A stretch of 15,416 nt of DNA from Parcubacteria group bacterium RIFCSPHIGHO2_01_FULL_47_10b (GTDB taxonomy: Bacteria; Patescibacteriota; Minisyncoccia; 2-01-FULL-47-10). Of the stretch, positions 1-7,439 are shown one piece after another. How positions within the stretch are numbered: the first letter of the stretch is position 1; each line of letters begins with the position of its first letter. The notes beneath the pieces are model-generated. The model saw only the letters and a list, made by a program, of their open reading frames with translations. It ran no database searches and had not been told where the DNA came from. The position numbers and the translations under genes are program-made. The stretch spans positions 5,847 through 21,262 of the forward strand of contig MHXC01000049.1 of assembly GCA_001824325.1 (NCBI GenBank), written 5' to 3'.

Positions 1-155
1 AACAAATTAGAGAGCAATTATCACGCAAGCCGAGGGCGTTGCCGAAACTCTTTATACACGGAAAACAAAAAAAGCTCGAAGATTTTCAATATGATGATTT
101 CGAATTAATCGGATATGATCCGCATCCGGCGATTAAGGCGCCGATCGCCGTATAG
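1..155 (+). CDS. thyA: Thymidylate synthase ThyA, C-terminal fragment (5' end outside window)
   Basis: The reading frame starting at base 3 is open for 50 codons and ends in TAG at 153-155. It reads as the C-terminus of ThyA-type thymidylate synthase: a beta-strand stretch [15 protein letters not shown] followed by the family's terminal signature [14 protein letters not shown], which closes over the folate/dUMP site in known enzymes. ThyA converts dUMP to dTMP using methylene-tetrahydrofolate and releases dihydrofolate. The next gene, dihydrofolate reductase, starts 4 bases after the stop, the classic thyA-folA pairing in which the second enzyme recycles the first one's product. The family is normally about 260-320 residues, so most of the gene, including the catalytic Cys, lies before this window. 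Confidence 0.93.
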   Translation, partial: QIREQLSRKPRALPKLFIHGKQKKLEDFQYDDFELIGYDPHPAIKAPIAV

Positions 156-159
156 CGCC

Positions 160-687
160 ATGAGCAAAACGCCCATGAAACTAATAATAATTGCAGCAGC
201 AAGTGATAATAACGTGATCGGGAAGCAGGGCACGATCCCGTGGCATATTCCGGGCGACATGAAACGATTGCGCGAGATGACCATGGGCTCTCCGATTATT
301 ATGGGGAGAATAACATTCGAGTCCATCCTCAAAGCAGTCGGCGGACCATTATCGGGGCGGCGGAATATAGTGGTGACGCGGGATAAAACGTTTCGGTATG
401 AAGGAAAATCGACAATCGGTTCCTCGGAGACTGATGTCGTTGTCGTTTATTCGCTCGATGAAGCAATTGTGGCGTGCGACAATGCAGCCAAGGCATTTAT
501 TTTTGGCGGGGGAGACATATATCGACAAAGCATGGATCGCGCTGACATGATTGAATTGACACGAGTGCATCAGACAATTGAGGGCGGCGATGCGTTTTTC
601 CCCGAGATTAAAAGCGAGCAATGGAAGGAAGTTCACAATGAACCCCATGATGGGTATACATATTTAACATACGAGCGATGCAAGTGA
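160..687 (+). CDS. folA: Dihydrofolate reductase
   Basis: Reduces dihydrofolate to tetrahydrofolate with NADPH in the cytosol. With the start at 160 the protein is 175 residues, a normal family length. Visible motifs are the N-terminal strand IIIAAASDNNVIG, the active-site segment IPWHIPGDMKRL with the acidic residue at Asp33 (E. coli Asp27 equivalent), the NADPH phosphate-binding stretch GRITFES around 49-55, and the glycine-rich dinucleotide segment FIFGGGDIY at about 113-121. Most homologues have Lys where GRITF has Ile, a minor deviation. The frame is open back to an ATG at 115, but that would overlap thyA and add a non-homologous Arg-rich tail. I prefer ATG 160, 4 bases after the thyA stop; ATG 175 (MKLIIIAAA) is equally compatible with the family. 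No clear Shine-Dalgarno is seen, so translational coupling to thyA is likely. The 3' end overlaps tmk by 10 bases. Confidence 0.93.
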   Translation: MSKTPMKLIIIAAASDNNVIGKQGTIPWHIPGDMKRLREMTMGSPIIMGRITFESILKAVGGPLSGRRNIVVTRDKTFRYEGKSTIGSSETDVVVVYSLDEAIVACDNAAKAFIFGGGDIYRQSMDRADMIELTRVHQTIEGGDAFFPEIKSEQWKEVHNEPHDGYTYLTYERCK

Positions 688-1382
688 AACAAAAACCCCC
701 CGCACATAGAGGAACATTCATCGCATTTGAGGGTATTGATGCCTCGGGAAAACGCACGCAGGCGAAGCTATTAGTGGACTATTTAAATAGTCACGGCAAA
801 CGCGCTGAGTATATCTCATTTCCGCGATATGAGAAGAATTTGTTTGGCCAGATTGTGGGAGAATATCTTGATAAACAATATGGCGACTTCACACAAGTGT
901 CACCATTGTTTGCTGCGCTGTTGTATGCGTGTGACCGGTTTCAGTCGCGTGATGAGTTGACGCGATGGCTGGGTGAAGGAAAAATTATTGTGGCAAATCG
1001 ATATATAGGCAGCAATTTAGCCCATCAGTCAGCGCGAATCATTGATATCGAAGAGCGCAACAAATTTATTCAGAGAATTGAAAAAATTGAGTACGACATT
1101 TTTGGTCTTCCGCGAGAAGATTTAGTGTTGTATATGAATATCAATCCGCATGTTTCACAGGAGTTAGTGCTGAAGAAACCAAAGCGTGCCTACACCGACA
1201 AGAAAAAAGATCTCCATGAGGAAAATCCGCTTTATTTATCTGACGTTGCCTATCGCTACCAATGGCTTGCGCAGAACAGGAAGAATTGGCGGACGATTCA
1301 GTGCCTGGACGAACAAGGGAATATTCGGTCAGCGGAGGAAATTAGCAAAGTTGTGCGAGCCGAAGTGAAAAAAGTTATCTAG
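678..1382 (+). CDS. tmk: Thymidylate kinase (dTMP kinase)
   Basis: Phosphorylates dTMP to dTDP with ATP, the step after ThyA. The protein is 234 residues. It carries a P-loop FEGIDASGKRTQ at residues 17-28 with Lys25 and Thr27, a CDRFQSRDEL helix, and the segment VANRYIGSNLAHQ where most bacterial enzymes have DRY...S..AYQ; here the Asp of DRY is Asn. A Lys/Arg-rich LID-like stretch KKPKRAYTDKKKDLHEENP follows, then a YRYQWLA helix. The variant NRY motif and basic LID fit a divergent thymidylate kinase branch that, from memory, is common in CPR and archaea; a broader deoxynucleoside-monophosphate kinase role cannot be excluded from sequence alone. The gene overlaps folA by 10 bases, indicating one operon thyA-folA-tmk. 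Start 678 is the only ATG leaving a short tail before the P-loop strand. Confidence 0.88.
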   Translation: MQVKQKPPAHRGTFIAFEGIDASGKRTQAKLLVDYLNSHGKRAEYISFPRYEKNLFGQIVGEYLDKQYGDFTQVSPLFAALLYACDRFQSRDELTRWLGEGKIIVANRYIGSNLAHQSARIIDIEERNKFIQRIEKIEYDIFGLPREDLVLYMNINPHVSQELVLKKPKRAYTDKKKDLHEENPLYLSDVAYRYQWLAQNRKNWRTIQCLDEQGNIRSAEEISKVVRAEVKKVI

Positions 1383-1426
1383 GGTGTCTGGGACGATGTA
1401 AGGATTTAGTGATGTGTGCCTCGCCC

Positions 1427-1455
1427 TTGCTCATTAACGAAATATCAGTTAATCT
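1427..1455 (+). promoter_or_regulatory. Possible promoter for thrS giving a near-leaderless transcript
   Basis: TTGCTC (1427-1432), a 17-base spacer and TAATCT (1450-1455) sit just before the thrS ATG at 1462. The -10 matches only three of six consensus bases, but these include the key first TA and last T. Only 6 bases separate the -10 from the start codon, so transcription would begin at or beside the ATG. There is no Shine-Dalgarno before thrS, and a similar geometry recurs before dnaE, 6912 and 11446. Weak alone; the repeated pattern is the main support. Confidence 0.3.
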
Positions 1456-1461
1456 GACGGT

Positions 1462-3246
1462 ATGAAATCGAAGCGTGAGAAAAAAGCGCCACTCGCTCAG
1501 AACGACCAAGTGCTATATAATATCCGACATTCACTGTCGCACATTTTGGCAATGGCAGTATTAGAGCTACGACCTGATGCAAAACTTGGTGTTGGACCGG
1601 TCATAGACAATGGTTTTTATTATGATTTTGCTTTACCAAAGCCACTCACTGATGAAGATTTACCGAAACTCGAGAGTACAATGCGACGAATTATCGCCCA
1701 GAATCTGGCGTTCGAGCAGCAGTTTATGAGCCGCCCCGAAGCAGATGAGTTTTTCAAGAACCAGCCATACAAGCGAGAGCTCATTCAAGAGAAAACGCTT
1801 GATAATACTGGCAACCAGTCCGACAAAGTACAGGTCTACAAGACGGGATTATTTATTGATTTTTGCAAAGGTGGCCACGTCGGCTCGACCAGCGAGATCC
1901 CTCCAGATGCATTCAAGCTCGATAAAGTCGCTGGCGCCTACTGGAAGGGTTCAGAAAAAAACGACATGCTCACACGAATTTATGGCATTGCGTTTGCCAA
2001 TAAACAAGGACTGGAAGCATTTGTGGCGCAACAAGCGGAAGCGGCAAAACGCGATCATAGAAAGCTCGGCAAAGACCTTGACCTGTTTTTCTTTTCGGAA
2101 TTAGTAGGTGCTGGGCTGCCGTTATGGACCCCGAAAGGTACGCTGTTACGGAATTTACTTGATGACTTTGTGTGGCAATTGCGGAAAGCGAAAGGGTATC
2201 AAAAGGTTGAGATTCCCCATTTGGCGAAAAAAGAACTCTATCAAACCAGTGGTCATTGGGATAAGTTCGGCAATGAGCTGATGAAGATTCAAACACGCGA
2301 GGAACATGTGTTCGTGGTAAAGCCGATGAACTGTCCGCACCACACGCAAATTTACGCGAACCGACTCCGCAGCTATCGCGAATTACCCCAGCGCTACAGC
2401 AACACCACCATGATCTATCGCGATGAACAAACAGGCGAACTGCTTGGTTTGTCGCGCGTTCGTTCGATCACCCAAGACGACTCGCATGTTTTTTGTCGCA
2501 AACCGCAGATTAAAAACGAAGTGTTGGCGATCTGGGATATTATCGAGACTTTTTATAAAGCATTCGGATTCGTTTTGAAGGTTCGATTATCTCTTCATGA
2601 TCCTGAGCAATCCCAAAAATATTTGGGCGACGAAAAGAACTGGCAGGGAGCTGAAACGACATTGCGAGCGATAGCGAAGAATCAAAAAGTGGAATCATTC
2701 GAGGCAATCGGTGAAGCAGCATTTTACGGACCAAAAGTTGATTTTATGGCGCAGGATTCGCTCGGCCGTGAATGGCAAGTGGCTACTATTCAGCTCGATT
2801 TCAATATGCCCGGACGCTTCGATCTGTATTGTATAAACGAAGAAGGAGCACAGGAACGCATTGTGATGATCCATTGTGCGATCATGGGTTCAATCGAACG
2901 TTTTATATCAGTGCTAATCGAACACACGGGCGGCGCATTCCCATTTTGGGTATCGCCGGTGCAGGTAGTGGTTTTGCCAATATCACCAGAGAAACACGGC
3001 GCGTATGCAGCCAAGGTAATGCAGCAATTGGTCAAGCAGGAAATTCGGGTTGAGATGAGCGATAGCAACGACACCCTTGGCAAGCGAATCCGCGAAGTAC
3101 AACTCCAAAAAACTCCCTACATCATAGTAGTTGGCGATAAAGAAATTGAAGCAAAGAATGTCGCGGTGCGAGGACGTGACGAGGGGGATATGGGAGTGCT
3201 GACTGTAGCAGCTTTTTTAAAAAATGGTACGAACAAAATCAAATAG
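1462..3246 (+). CDS. thrS: Threonyl-tRNA synthetase lacking the TGS domain
   Basis: Charges tRNA-Thr with threonine; class II, cytosolic. The 594 residues begin directly in the editing domain, so the N-terminal TGS domain of typical ~640-residue enzymes is absent. The editing site is present: HxxxH (His23, His27, in RHSLSH) and CxxxH (Cys135, His139, in DFCKGGHV; the usual Pro before His is Gly). The catalytic core has TSGHWDKFG, NCPHH, motif 2 YRDEQTGELLGLSRVR (Arg320 onward), QDDSHVF and motif 3 GSIERF (Arg480). The three zinc ligands are Cys291, His342 and His471. A Cys follows His471 where most relatives have Arg. Residues about 500-594 form the anticodon-binding domain. The upstream gap of 79 bases may hold its own promoter; the small membrane protein gene follows within 15 bases. 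Confidence 0.96.
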   Translation: MKSKREKKAPLAQNDQVLYNIRHSLSHILAMAVLELRPDAKLGVGPVIDNGFYYDFALPKPLTDEDLPKLESTMRRIIAQNLAFEQQFMSRPEADEFFKNQPYKRELIQEKTLDNTGNQSDKVQVYKTGLFIDFCKGGHVGSTSEIPPDAFKLDKVAGAYWKGSEKNDMLTRIYGIAFANKQGLEAFVAQQAEAAKRDHRKLGKDLDLFFFSELVGAGLPLWTPKGTLLRNLLDDFVWQLRKAKGYQKVEIPHLAKKELYQTSGHWDKFGNELMKIQTREEHVFVVKPMNCPHHTQIYANRLRSYRELPQRYSNTTMIYRDEQTGELLGLSRVRSITQDDSHVFCRKPQIKNEVLAIWDIIETFYKAFGFVLKVRLSLHDPEQSQKYLGDEKNWQGAETTLRAIAKNQKVESFEAIGEAAFYGPKVDFMAQDSLGREWQVATIQLDFNMPGRFDLYCINEEGAQERIVMIHCAIMGSIERFISVLIEHTGGAFPFWVSPVQVVVLPISPEKHGAYAAKVMQQLVKQEIRVEMSDSNDTLGKRIREVQLQKTPYIIVVGDKEIEAKNVAVRGRDEGDMGVLTVAAFLKNGTNKIK

Positions 3247-3261
3247 CGAGGAGGGATAGTA

Positions 3262-3516
3262 ATGGAGTTCCTTGTCGCATGGTTCAGCTGTTTGGCGATA
3301 CGGCTGGTCGGTTCCAATTTACGGACTGTGTTCAAAAATCAGGCGTTTCAGAACGAGATACTCCCAATCTTAATTCTAGGGGCGGCGATTTTCGCGATAG
3401 TTGGCTCGTACGCAGCGTCAAAAGAAGCTATCGCAAGCGGAGTCATTGCATTAGTGATCGCGGCTTGCTGCTGCATGGGAATCGTCTTTGTTTGGCATAG
3501 CAGGAAGGGGAGGTGA
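3262..3516 (+). CDS. Small membrane protein of unknown function (two helices)
   Basis: I do not recognise this 84-residue protein. It has the clearest ribosome binding site in the window, AGGAGGG at 3249-3255, six bases before ATG 3262, which supports translation and fixes the start. The N-terminus (1-17) is amphipathic or hydrophobic. Two likely transmembrane helices follow: residues 33-52 (ILPILILGAAIFAIVGSYAA) and 57-79, the second containing three consecutive cysteines (69-71). The C-terminus is short and basic (HSRKGR), so it is probably cytosolic. It lies 15 bases after thrS in the same direction and before a terminator-like hairpin, so it is probably cotranscribed with thrS. Nothing suggests a functional link to tRNA charging. 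Confidence 0.6.
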   Translation: MEFLVAWFSCLAIRLVGSNLRTVFKNQAFQNEILPILILGAAIFAIVGSYAASKEAIASGVIALVIAACCCMGIVFVWHSRKGR

Positions 3517-3534
3517 GGAGGCATGAAAGATAGA

Positions 3535-3572
3535 AGACCGTTCTGGCGTTGTGTTGCATCCCAGAGCGGTCT
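3535..3572. terminator. Hairpin between convergent thrS operon and dnaE, probable bidirectional terminator
   Basis: AGACCGTTCTGG (3535-3546) pairs with CCAGAGCGGTCT (3561-3572): 12 base pairs, one of them G-U, around a 14-base loop. On the + strand CATCGTTTTAT follows; on the - strand TCTATCTTTC follows. Both are only moderately U-rich, so termination strength is uncertain. Its place between two converging transcription units is exactly where a shared terminator is expected. Confidence 0.65.
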
Positions 3573-3597
3573 CATCGTTTTATAGTCATGATCACCA

Positions 3598-6500
3598 TCA
3601 CGTCAACGCCATCGCCTTTTCACACACATAGGTCCGCTGGCCATTTCGATCTTTTGAGCTGCATTGAATAATGACTGGTTTGCCTTCCTGCCAAACGGAA
3701 ACCGTGTCCTGAAGGGTGTCAGAAAATACGGCGAATTCGAGCGCGTCTGTGGTATCGCGAATCGTAACAAAGAGCATGGGGTCGCCGTTTTTGGTATTGA
3801 TTCGCCGGACTGACTCGATAATGCCGCCGATCCGCAGTTTCCTTTTTTTCTTATCAGCCATTGTATCGGCAATGGATTTTGTGTGTTTTTCAAGTACCTG
3901 CTTGTATTTCTGCAGCGGATGGCCGGAAATATAGAGTCCCAGCAGCTCCTTTTCCCAGTCGAGTTTTTGCAGGAAGTCAGCGGTTTCTACGGTATCGAAA
4001 TGACTCGAAACTGAAACAGTGGTCGACACATCTCCAAATAAATTCCCTTGGGTTTCGTTCATCGATTGCTTTACTTCGTGAGACGCGCGTAATAAACGAT
4101 CCATATTGTGCAACAGCTGATTACGCTCGGCAAGCGAATCGAATGCGCCCGACTTAATTAAACTCTCGAGCGATTTTTTGTTTAAATCTTTCACTTTGAC
4201 GCGACTGATAACATCATCGATGGAACTATACGCGCCATTCGCCGCTCGTTCATCTATAATCGCCTTTACGATATTTTCACCAACGTTTTTGATTGCATTC
4301 AGGCCGAATCGTATAACCCCACCCTCTACTGCGGTGAACCCGGCATGACTCTGATTGATATCTGGCGGCAACACCTTCATTTCATTACGCTTTGCGTCAG
4401 CTATAAAGAAAGCCACTTTTTCGATGTCGCCCTGGCGCGAGTTCAAGAGCGCGGTGAAAAATTCAGTCGGGTAGTGGGCCTTGAGGTAGGCAGTTTGATA
4501 GCCGATAAGGGCGTAGCACACGGCATGGCTCTTATTAAATCCATAGCGGTCGAATGGTTCGACAAGTTGCCAGAATTGTTTGGCGATACGGTCTGGGATG
4601 CCATTTTTTGTCATACCCGTAATGAGCTTTGCTTTTTGCTCAAGCATGAGGTCGCGAATTTTTTTACCGACTGCTTTACGAAGAATATCAGCTTCGGAAA
4701 GGGTAAAACCGGCTAGCGCCTGCGCCGCCAATAGTAGTTGCTCTTGATACACCATGATGCCGTAGGTATTTTTCAAAATTGGCTCGAGTTTTGGATGGAG
4801 ATATTTTACCTCTTCTTTGCCGTGTTTACGCGCCACGTAGTTTGGAATAAGTTCCATGGGTCCCGGGCGATAGAGAGCGACCATGGCTATAATATCATTC
4901 AGTTCTGTCGGTTTCAGTTCTTTGAGCCATCCGCGCATGCCGTCGGATTCGAGTTGGAATATGCCCACGGCATTGCCTTGTTGGAGCAGTTTAAATGTAT
5001 TTTTATCGTTGAGTGGCAGGGCGTGAATATCAAGGTCGATATTGTGACGGTTTTTAATGTTTGCCAGAGTTTCTTCAATGATGGTCAGGTTGCGAAGACC
5101 CAGAAAATCCATTTTTAACAGTCCCAACTTTTCGACGGTCTTCATCTCGAACTGCGTGATCACCGATCTTTCGCCCGTGGTACCGAATTGGAGCGGGGTA
5201 TAGTTGACTAACGGTTGTTCGGTGATGACGACCCCACAGGCGTGTGTTGAAGCATGGCGTGCCACACCCTCAAGTTTTTTTGCTAGGGTTATTATGCGAC
5301 GCGCCTTGGGGTCTGTGTCATGTGCCATCCGCAGTTCGAGTGAATCCTGCATTGCTTGTTCCAGTGAAGCTTGGAATGGTACTAATTTTGCGAGCTTGTC
5401 GCACAGCGAATACTCATAGCCCAGCGCTCGGCCCACATCGCGAATTGCTGCTCGGGCTGCCATAGTTCCGAATGTAATAATCTGAGCCACTCGATCGCGT
5501 CCGAATTTTTCAGCAACATACTGAAGCACTTCGTCGCGACGAAGATCGGTGAAATCCAGATCAATATCAGGCATACTGATGCGCTGTGGGTTCAAGAAGC
5601 GTTCAAAAAGTAAGTCGTGATCCAATGGATTGACGTTGGTGATATTGAGCACATAGGACACGAGCGAACCTGCAGCAGAGCCGCGACCTGGGCCGACGAC
5701 GATACCATTGTTTTTTGCCCAGTTCACAACGTCTTGCACGATCAGAAAATATGAGGCAAAGCCGGTTTTTTCAATAACGCTCAATTCATAGTCGATACGA
5801 TCAGTGATGCGTTTTGTTTGTTCGGTACCAAATCGTTTTACAACTCCAGCTTGCACCAGTTCACGGAGATAGCTTTCACTTGTTTTTCCCTTGGGTACTT
5901 CGTAGTAGGGAAGCCGTGTTTGACCTATCGGAAGCTCTAGGTTCACTTGTTCAGCCAACAGCTTTGTGTTTTTTATGGCCTCGGGGTATTGAGTAAAAAC
6001 GTTCTCCATGTCTTGGGACGTGCGCAAGGAGAAATCAGAGTGTACCATGCTTAAGCGATCGGTATCATGCACTGTTTTTTTCGTTTGGATGGCGACGAGA
6101 ATATCTTGGGGCTCTGCGTCTTCGCGCTTTACATAGTGCACGTCATTGGTGGCAAGCAGTGGTAGTCCGAATTTTTGTGCGAGTTTGACAATGCCTTCAT
6201 TGGCAATTTTTTGCTTCGCGATATTCGGGTGATCTTGAAGCTCCATATACACATTCCCCTCGCCAAATATCTGAAGGTAATCCTCGAGCAACCGTTCAGC
6301 TTTTTTTATGTCGCCATTTGCGATAGCCGCAGGTATTTCGCCCTGTAGGCATGACGTGAGCGCAATGAGACCGTCGCTATGAGTGCGGAGCAACTCTTTG
6401 TCGATTCGCGGCTTATAATAGTACCCCTTAAGATGCGCTTGCGACGTCAAGTACATCAAATTTTGGTATCCGGCGAAATTTTTTGCGATGAGTACCAAGT

Positions 6501-6765
6501 GGTTACTCTTACGGTCGACGCCTGCGCGCTTATTCGCCATGCCATTTGCGGCAAGATATGTTTCTACGCCGATGATAGGTTTGATTCCCACCTCTTTTGC
6601 TTTCAGATAAAACTCAACGACGCCATACATCGCTCCGTGATCAGTGATAGCTAGCGATTCCATGCCCTGTCGTTTAGCTTCGTCCAGAAGCTCGGGAATT
6701 TTCGCAAGACCATCCAGCAGGGAGTAATGGGAGTGGACGTGGAGGTGTACGAAGTTCGAAGACAT
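3598..6765 (-). CDS. dnaE: DNA polymerase III alpha subunit (DnaE type)
   Basis: Replicative polymerase catalytic subunit, 1055 residues, shorter than E. coli DnaE (about 1160), mostly at the C-terminus. Residues 1-280 form the PHP domain; all nine positions expected to bind metal look present: His9, His11, Asp18, His43, Glu68, His89, Cys139, Asp208, His210. E. coli has lost part of this set, so proofreading by PHP is possible here. The C-family palm contains PDIDLDF with catalytic Asp402 and Asp404, the GPGRGSAAGS loop (358-367), and KMDFLGLRNL with the third Asp at 553. A helix-hairpin-helix region around 835-860 (KDLNKKSLESLIKSGAF) and an OB-fold near 975-1020 (IGGIIESVRRI) follow. The gene is alone on the minus strand, diverging from the 6912 unit and converging on the thrS unit. 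ATG 6765 gives the standard start one strand before HLHVHSHYS. Confidence 0.96.
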   Translation of the reverse strand: MSSNFVHLHVHSHYSLLDGLAKIPELLDEAKRQGMESLAITDHGAMYGVVEFYLKAKEVGIKPIIGVETYLAANGMANKRAGVDRKSNHLVLIAKNFAGYQNLMYLTSQAHLKGYYYKPRIDKELLRTHSDGLIALTSCLQGEIPAAIANGDIKKAERLLEDYLQIFGEGNVYMELQDHPNIAKQKIANEGIVKLAQKFGLPLLATNDVHYVKREDAEPQDILVAIQTKKTVHDTDRLSMVHSDFSLRTSQDMENVFTQYPEAIKNTKLLAEQVNLELPIGQTRLPYYEVPKGKTSESYLRELVQAGVVKRFGTEQTKRITDRIDYELSVIEKTGFASYFLIVQDVVNWAKNNGIVVGPGRGSAAGSLVSYVLNITNVNPLDHDLLFERFLNPQRISMPDIDLDFTDLRRDEVLQYVAEKFGRDRVAQIITFGTMAARAAIRDVGRALGYEYSLCDKLAKLVPFQASLEQAMQDSLELRMAHDTDPKARRIITLAKKLEGVARHASTHACGVVITEQPLVNYTPLQFGTTGERSVITQFEMKTVEKLGLLKMDFLGLRNLTIIEETLANIKNRHNIDLDIHALPLNDKNTFKLLQQGNAVGIFQLESDGMRGWLKELKPTELNDIIAMVALYRPGPMELIPNYVARKHGKEEVKYLHPKLEPILKNTYGIMVYQEQLLLAAQALAGFTLSEADILRKAVGKKIRDLMLEQKAKLITGMTKNGIPDRIAKQFWQLVEPFDRYGFNKSHAVCYALIGYQTAYLKAHYPTEFFTALLNSRQGDIEKVAFFIADAKRNEMKVLPPDINQSHAGFTAVEGGVIRFGLNAIKNVGENIVKAIIDERAANGAYSSIDDVISRVKVKDLNKKSLESLIKSGAFDSLAERNQLLHNMDRLLRASHEVKQSMNETQGNLFGDVSTTVSVSSHFDTVETADFLQKLDWEKELLGLYISGHPLQKYKQVLEKHTKSIADTMADKKKRKLRIGGIIESVRRINTKNGDPMLFVTIRDTTDALEFAVFSDTLQDTVSVWQEGKPVIIQCSSKDRNGQRTYVCEKAMALT

Positions 6766-6774
6766 TGTAGTTGT

Positions 6775-6802
6775 ATTCTATATGAACTGTTTTGGTATGC
6801 AA
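6775..6802 (-). promoter_or_regulatory. Probable dnaE promoter close to the start codon
   Basis: On the minus strand TTGCAT (6797-6802), a 16-base spacer and TAGAAT (6775-6780, five of six matches to TATAAT) precede the dnaE ATG by 9 bases. The predicted transcript would have almost no 5' leader, consistent with the absence of a Shine-Dalgarno. The -35 is poor (three of six). Confidence 0.4.
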
Positions 6803-6874
6803 TCACATCAGGAGATAAGCGCGAGTTGCCGCCATGTCATCTTGGGTTAATGAGTTTGTTCGTTTGTTGTCATG

Positions 6875-6903
6875 TTGTGTGTGTACACTGAATGGTATAG
6901 GAT
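6875..6903 (+). promoter_or_regulatory. Possible promoter for the coiled-coil/truB unit
   Basis: TTGTGT (6875-6880), a 17-base spacer and TAGGAT (6898-6903) end 8 bases before ATG 6912. The -10 keeps the first TA, the fifth A and the last T. It lies in the 146-base region shared with the divergent dnaE promoter. An alternative -10 reading is TATAGG two bases upstream. The same short -10 to ATG distance is seen before dnaE and 11446. Confidence 0.35.
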
Positions 6904-6911
6904 AAGAATTA

Positions 6912-7439
6912 ATGAGCTTAATTATGGTTACACAATCACGCGTATCGCAACAAATGCCTATGACAATGGAGGGTCTTGGGCATATGATAATGGCGCTCGA
7001 CATTAAGTTCACACAGAGGTTCGATGCCATGGATAAACGTTTGGAAAGAATGGATCAACGCCTTAATGCCATGGATAAGCGTTTCGACGGCATGGATAGC
7101 AAGTTCGTAACGATTGATCGTCAATTTGCCGCGGTAATTCAACGTTTTGATGATATCGACGAACGATTTGATCTCATAGATAGGCAGTATGAAGCGATTG
7201 ACACGCGTTTTGTGACAGTCGAGCGAAAAATATGTAAAGAAATCAATCAGTTGGCGCAGATGACGGCTAGGGGATTTATGAATATCCCAGTGCAAGTGGC
7301 TGGTGGGCGATTAGATGAAACGGTGAGCGGGTTGATGGCGCTTCGTGATGCTAGTAGTACGAATCGATTCAGAATAAAGAATACAAATCGCGATGGCGAA
7401 GCCGAAAAAACAACAAAACAAGCGAAACCACAGGAATAA
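6912..7439 (+). CDS. Unknown protein with an uninterrupted ten-heptad coiled coil
   Basis: The 175-residue product has no recognised family. Residues 37-103 follow a flawless 3-4 spacing of hydrophobic residues for about ten heptads: first core positions are nearly all aromatic or Leu (Phe37, Leu44, Leu51, Phe58, Phe65, Phe72, Phe79, Phe86, Tyr93, Phe100), and second core positions are Met then Ile/Val (Met40, 47, 54, 61; Ile68, Val75, Ile82, 89, 96; Val103). Flanks are rich in Asp, Arg and Lys, so this is a charged rod, probably oligomeric. No signal peptide or membrane helix is seen. A less regular region (110-150) and a basic/polar tail (150-175) follow. ATG 6924 is an alternative start. 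The last 47 bases overlap truB in another frame. The nearest look-alikes I know are hypothetical MDxRFD-repeat proteins of bacteria and phages; function is not inferable. Confidence 0.7.
   Translation: MSLIMVTQSRVSQQMPMTMEGLGHMIMALDIKFTQRFDAMDKRLERMDQRLNAMDKRFDGMDSKFVTIDRQFAAVIQRFDDIDERFDLIDRQYEAIDTRFVTVERKICKEINQLAQMTARGFMNIPVQVAGGRLDETVSGLMALRDASSTNRFRIKNTNRDGEAEKTTKQAKPQE
7026..7084 (+). repeat. 42-base internal repeat encoding two heptads
   Basis: GCCATGGATAAACGTTT at 7026 recurs as GCCATGGATAAGCGTTT at 7068, exactly 42 bases (two heptads) later and differing by one silent change (Lys AAA/AAG). Weaker copies of the same seven-codon pattern continue to about 7220. This points to growth of the coiled coil by in-frame duplication. 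Confidence 0.6.

Noticed and set aside
115..159. Longer folA start at ATG 115
   Set aside because: It would overlap the conserved thyA C-terminus and add an Arg-rich segment that is only thyA read in another frame.
3523..3585. 20-codon ORF (starts MKDRRPFWRC) preceded by a purine-rich stretch
   Set aside because: It is almost entirely made of the 12-bp terminator-like hairpin at 3535-3572, and the GGAGG is only one base from the ATG; more likely an accidental frame through the hairpin.
4345..5118. Two plus-strand open frames (123 and 126 codons) inside dnaE
   Set aside because: They are antisense to strongly conserved polymerase sequence and have no recognisable domain.
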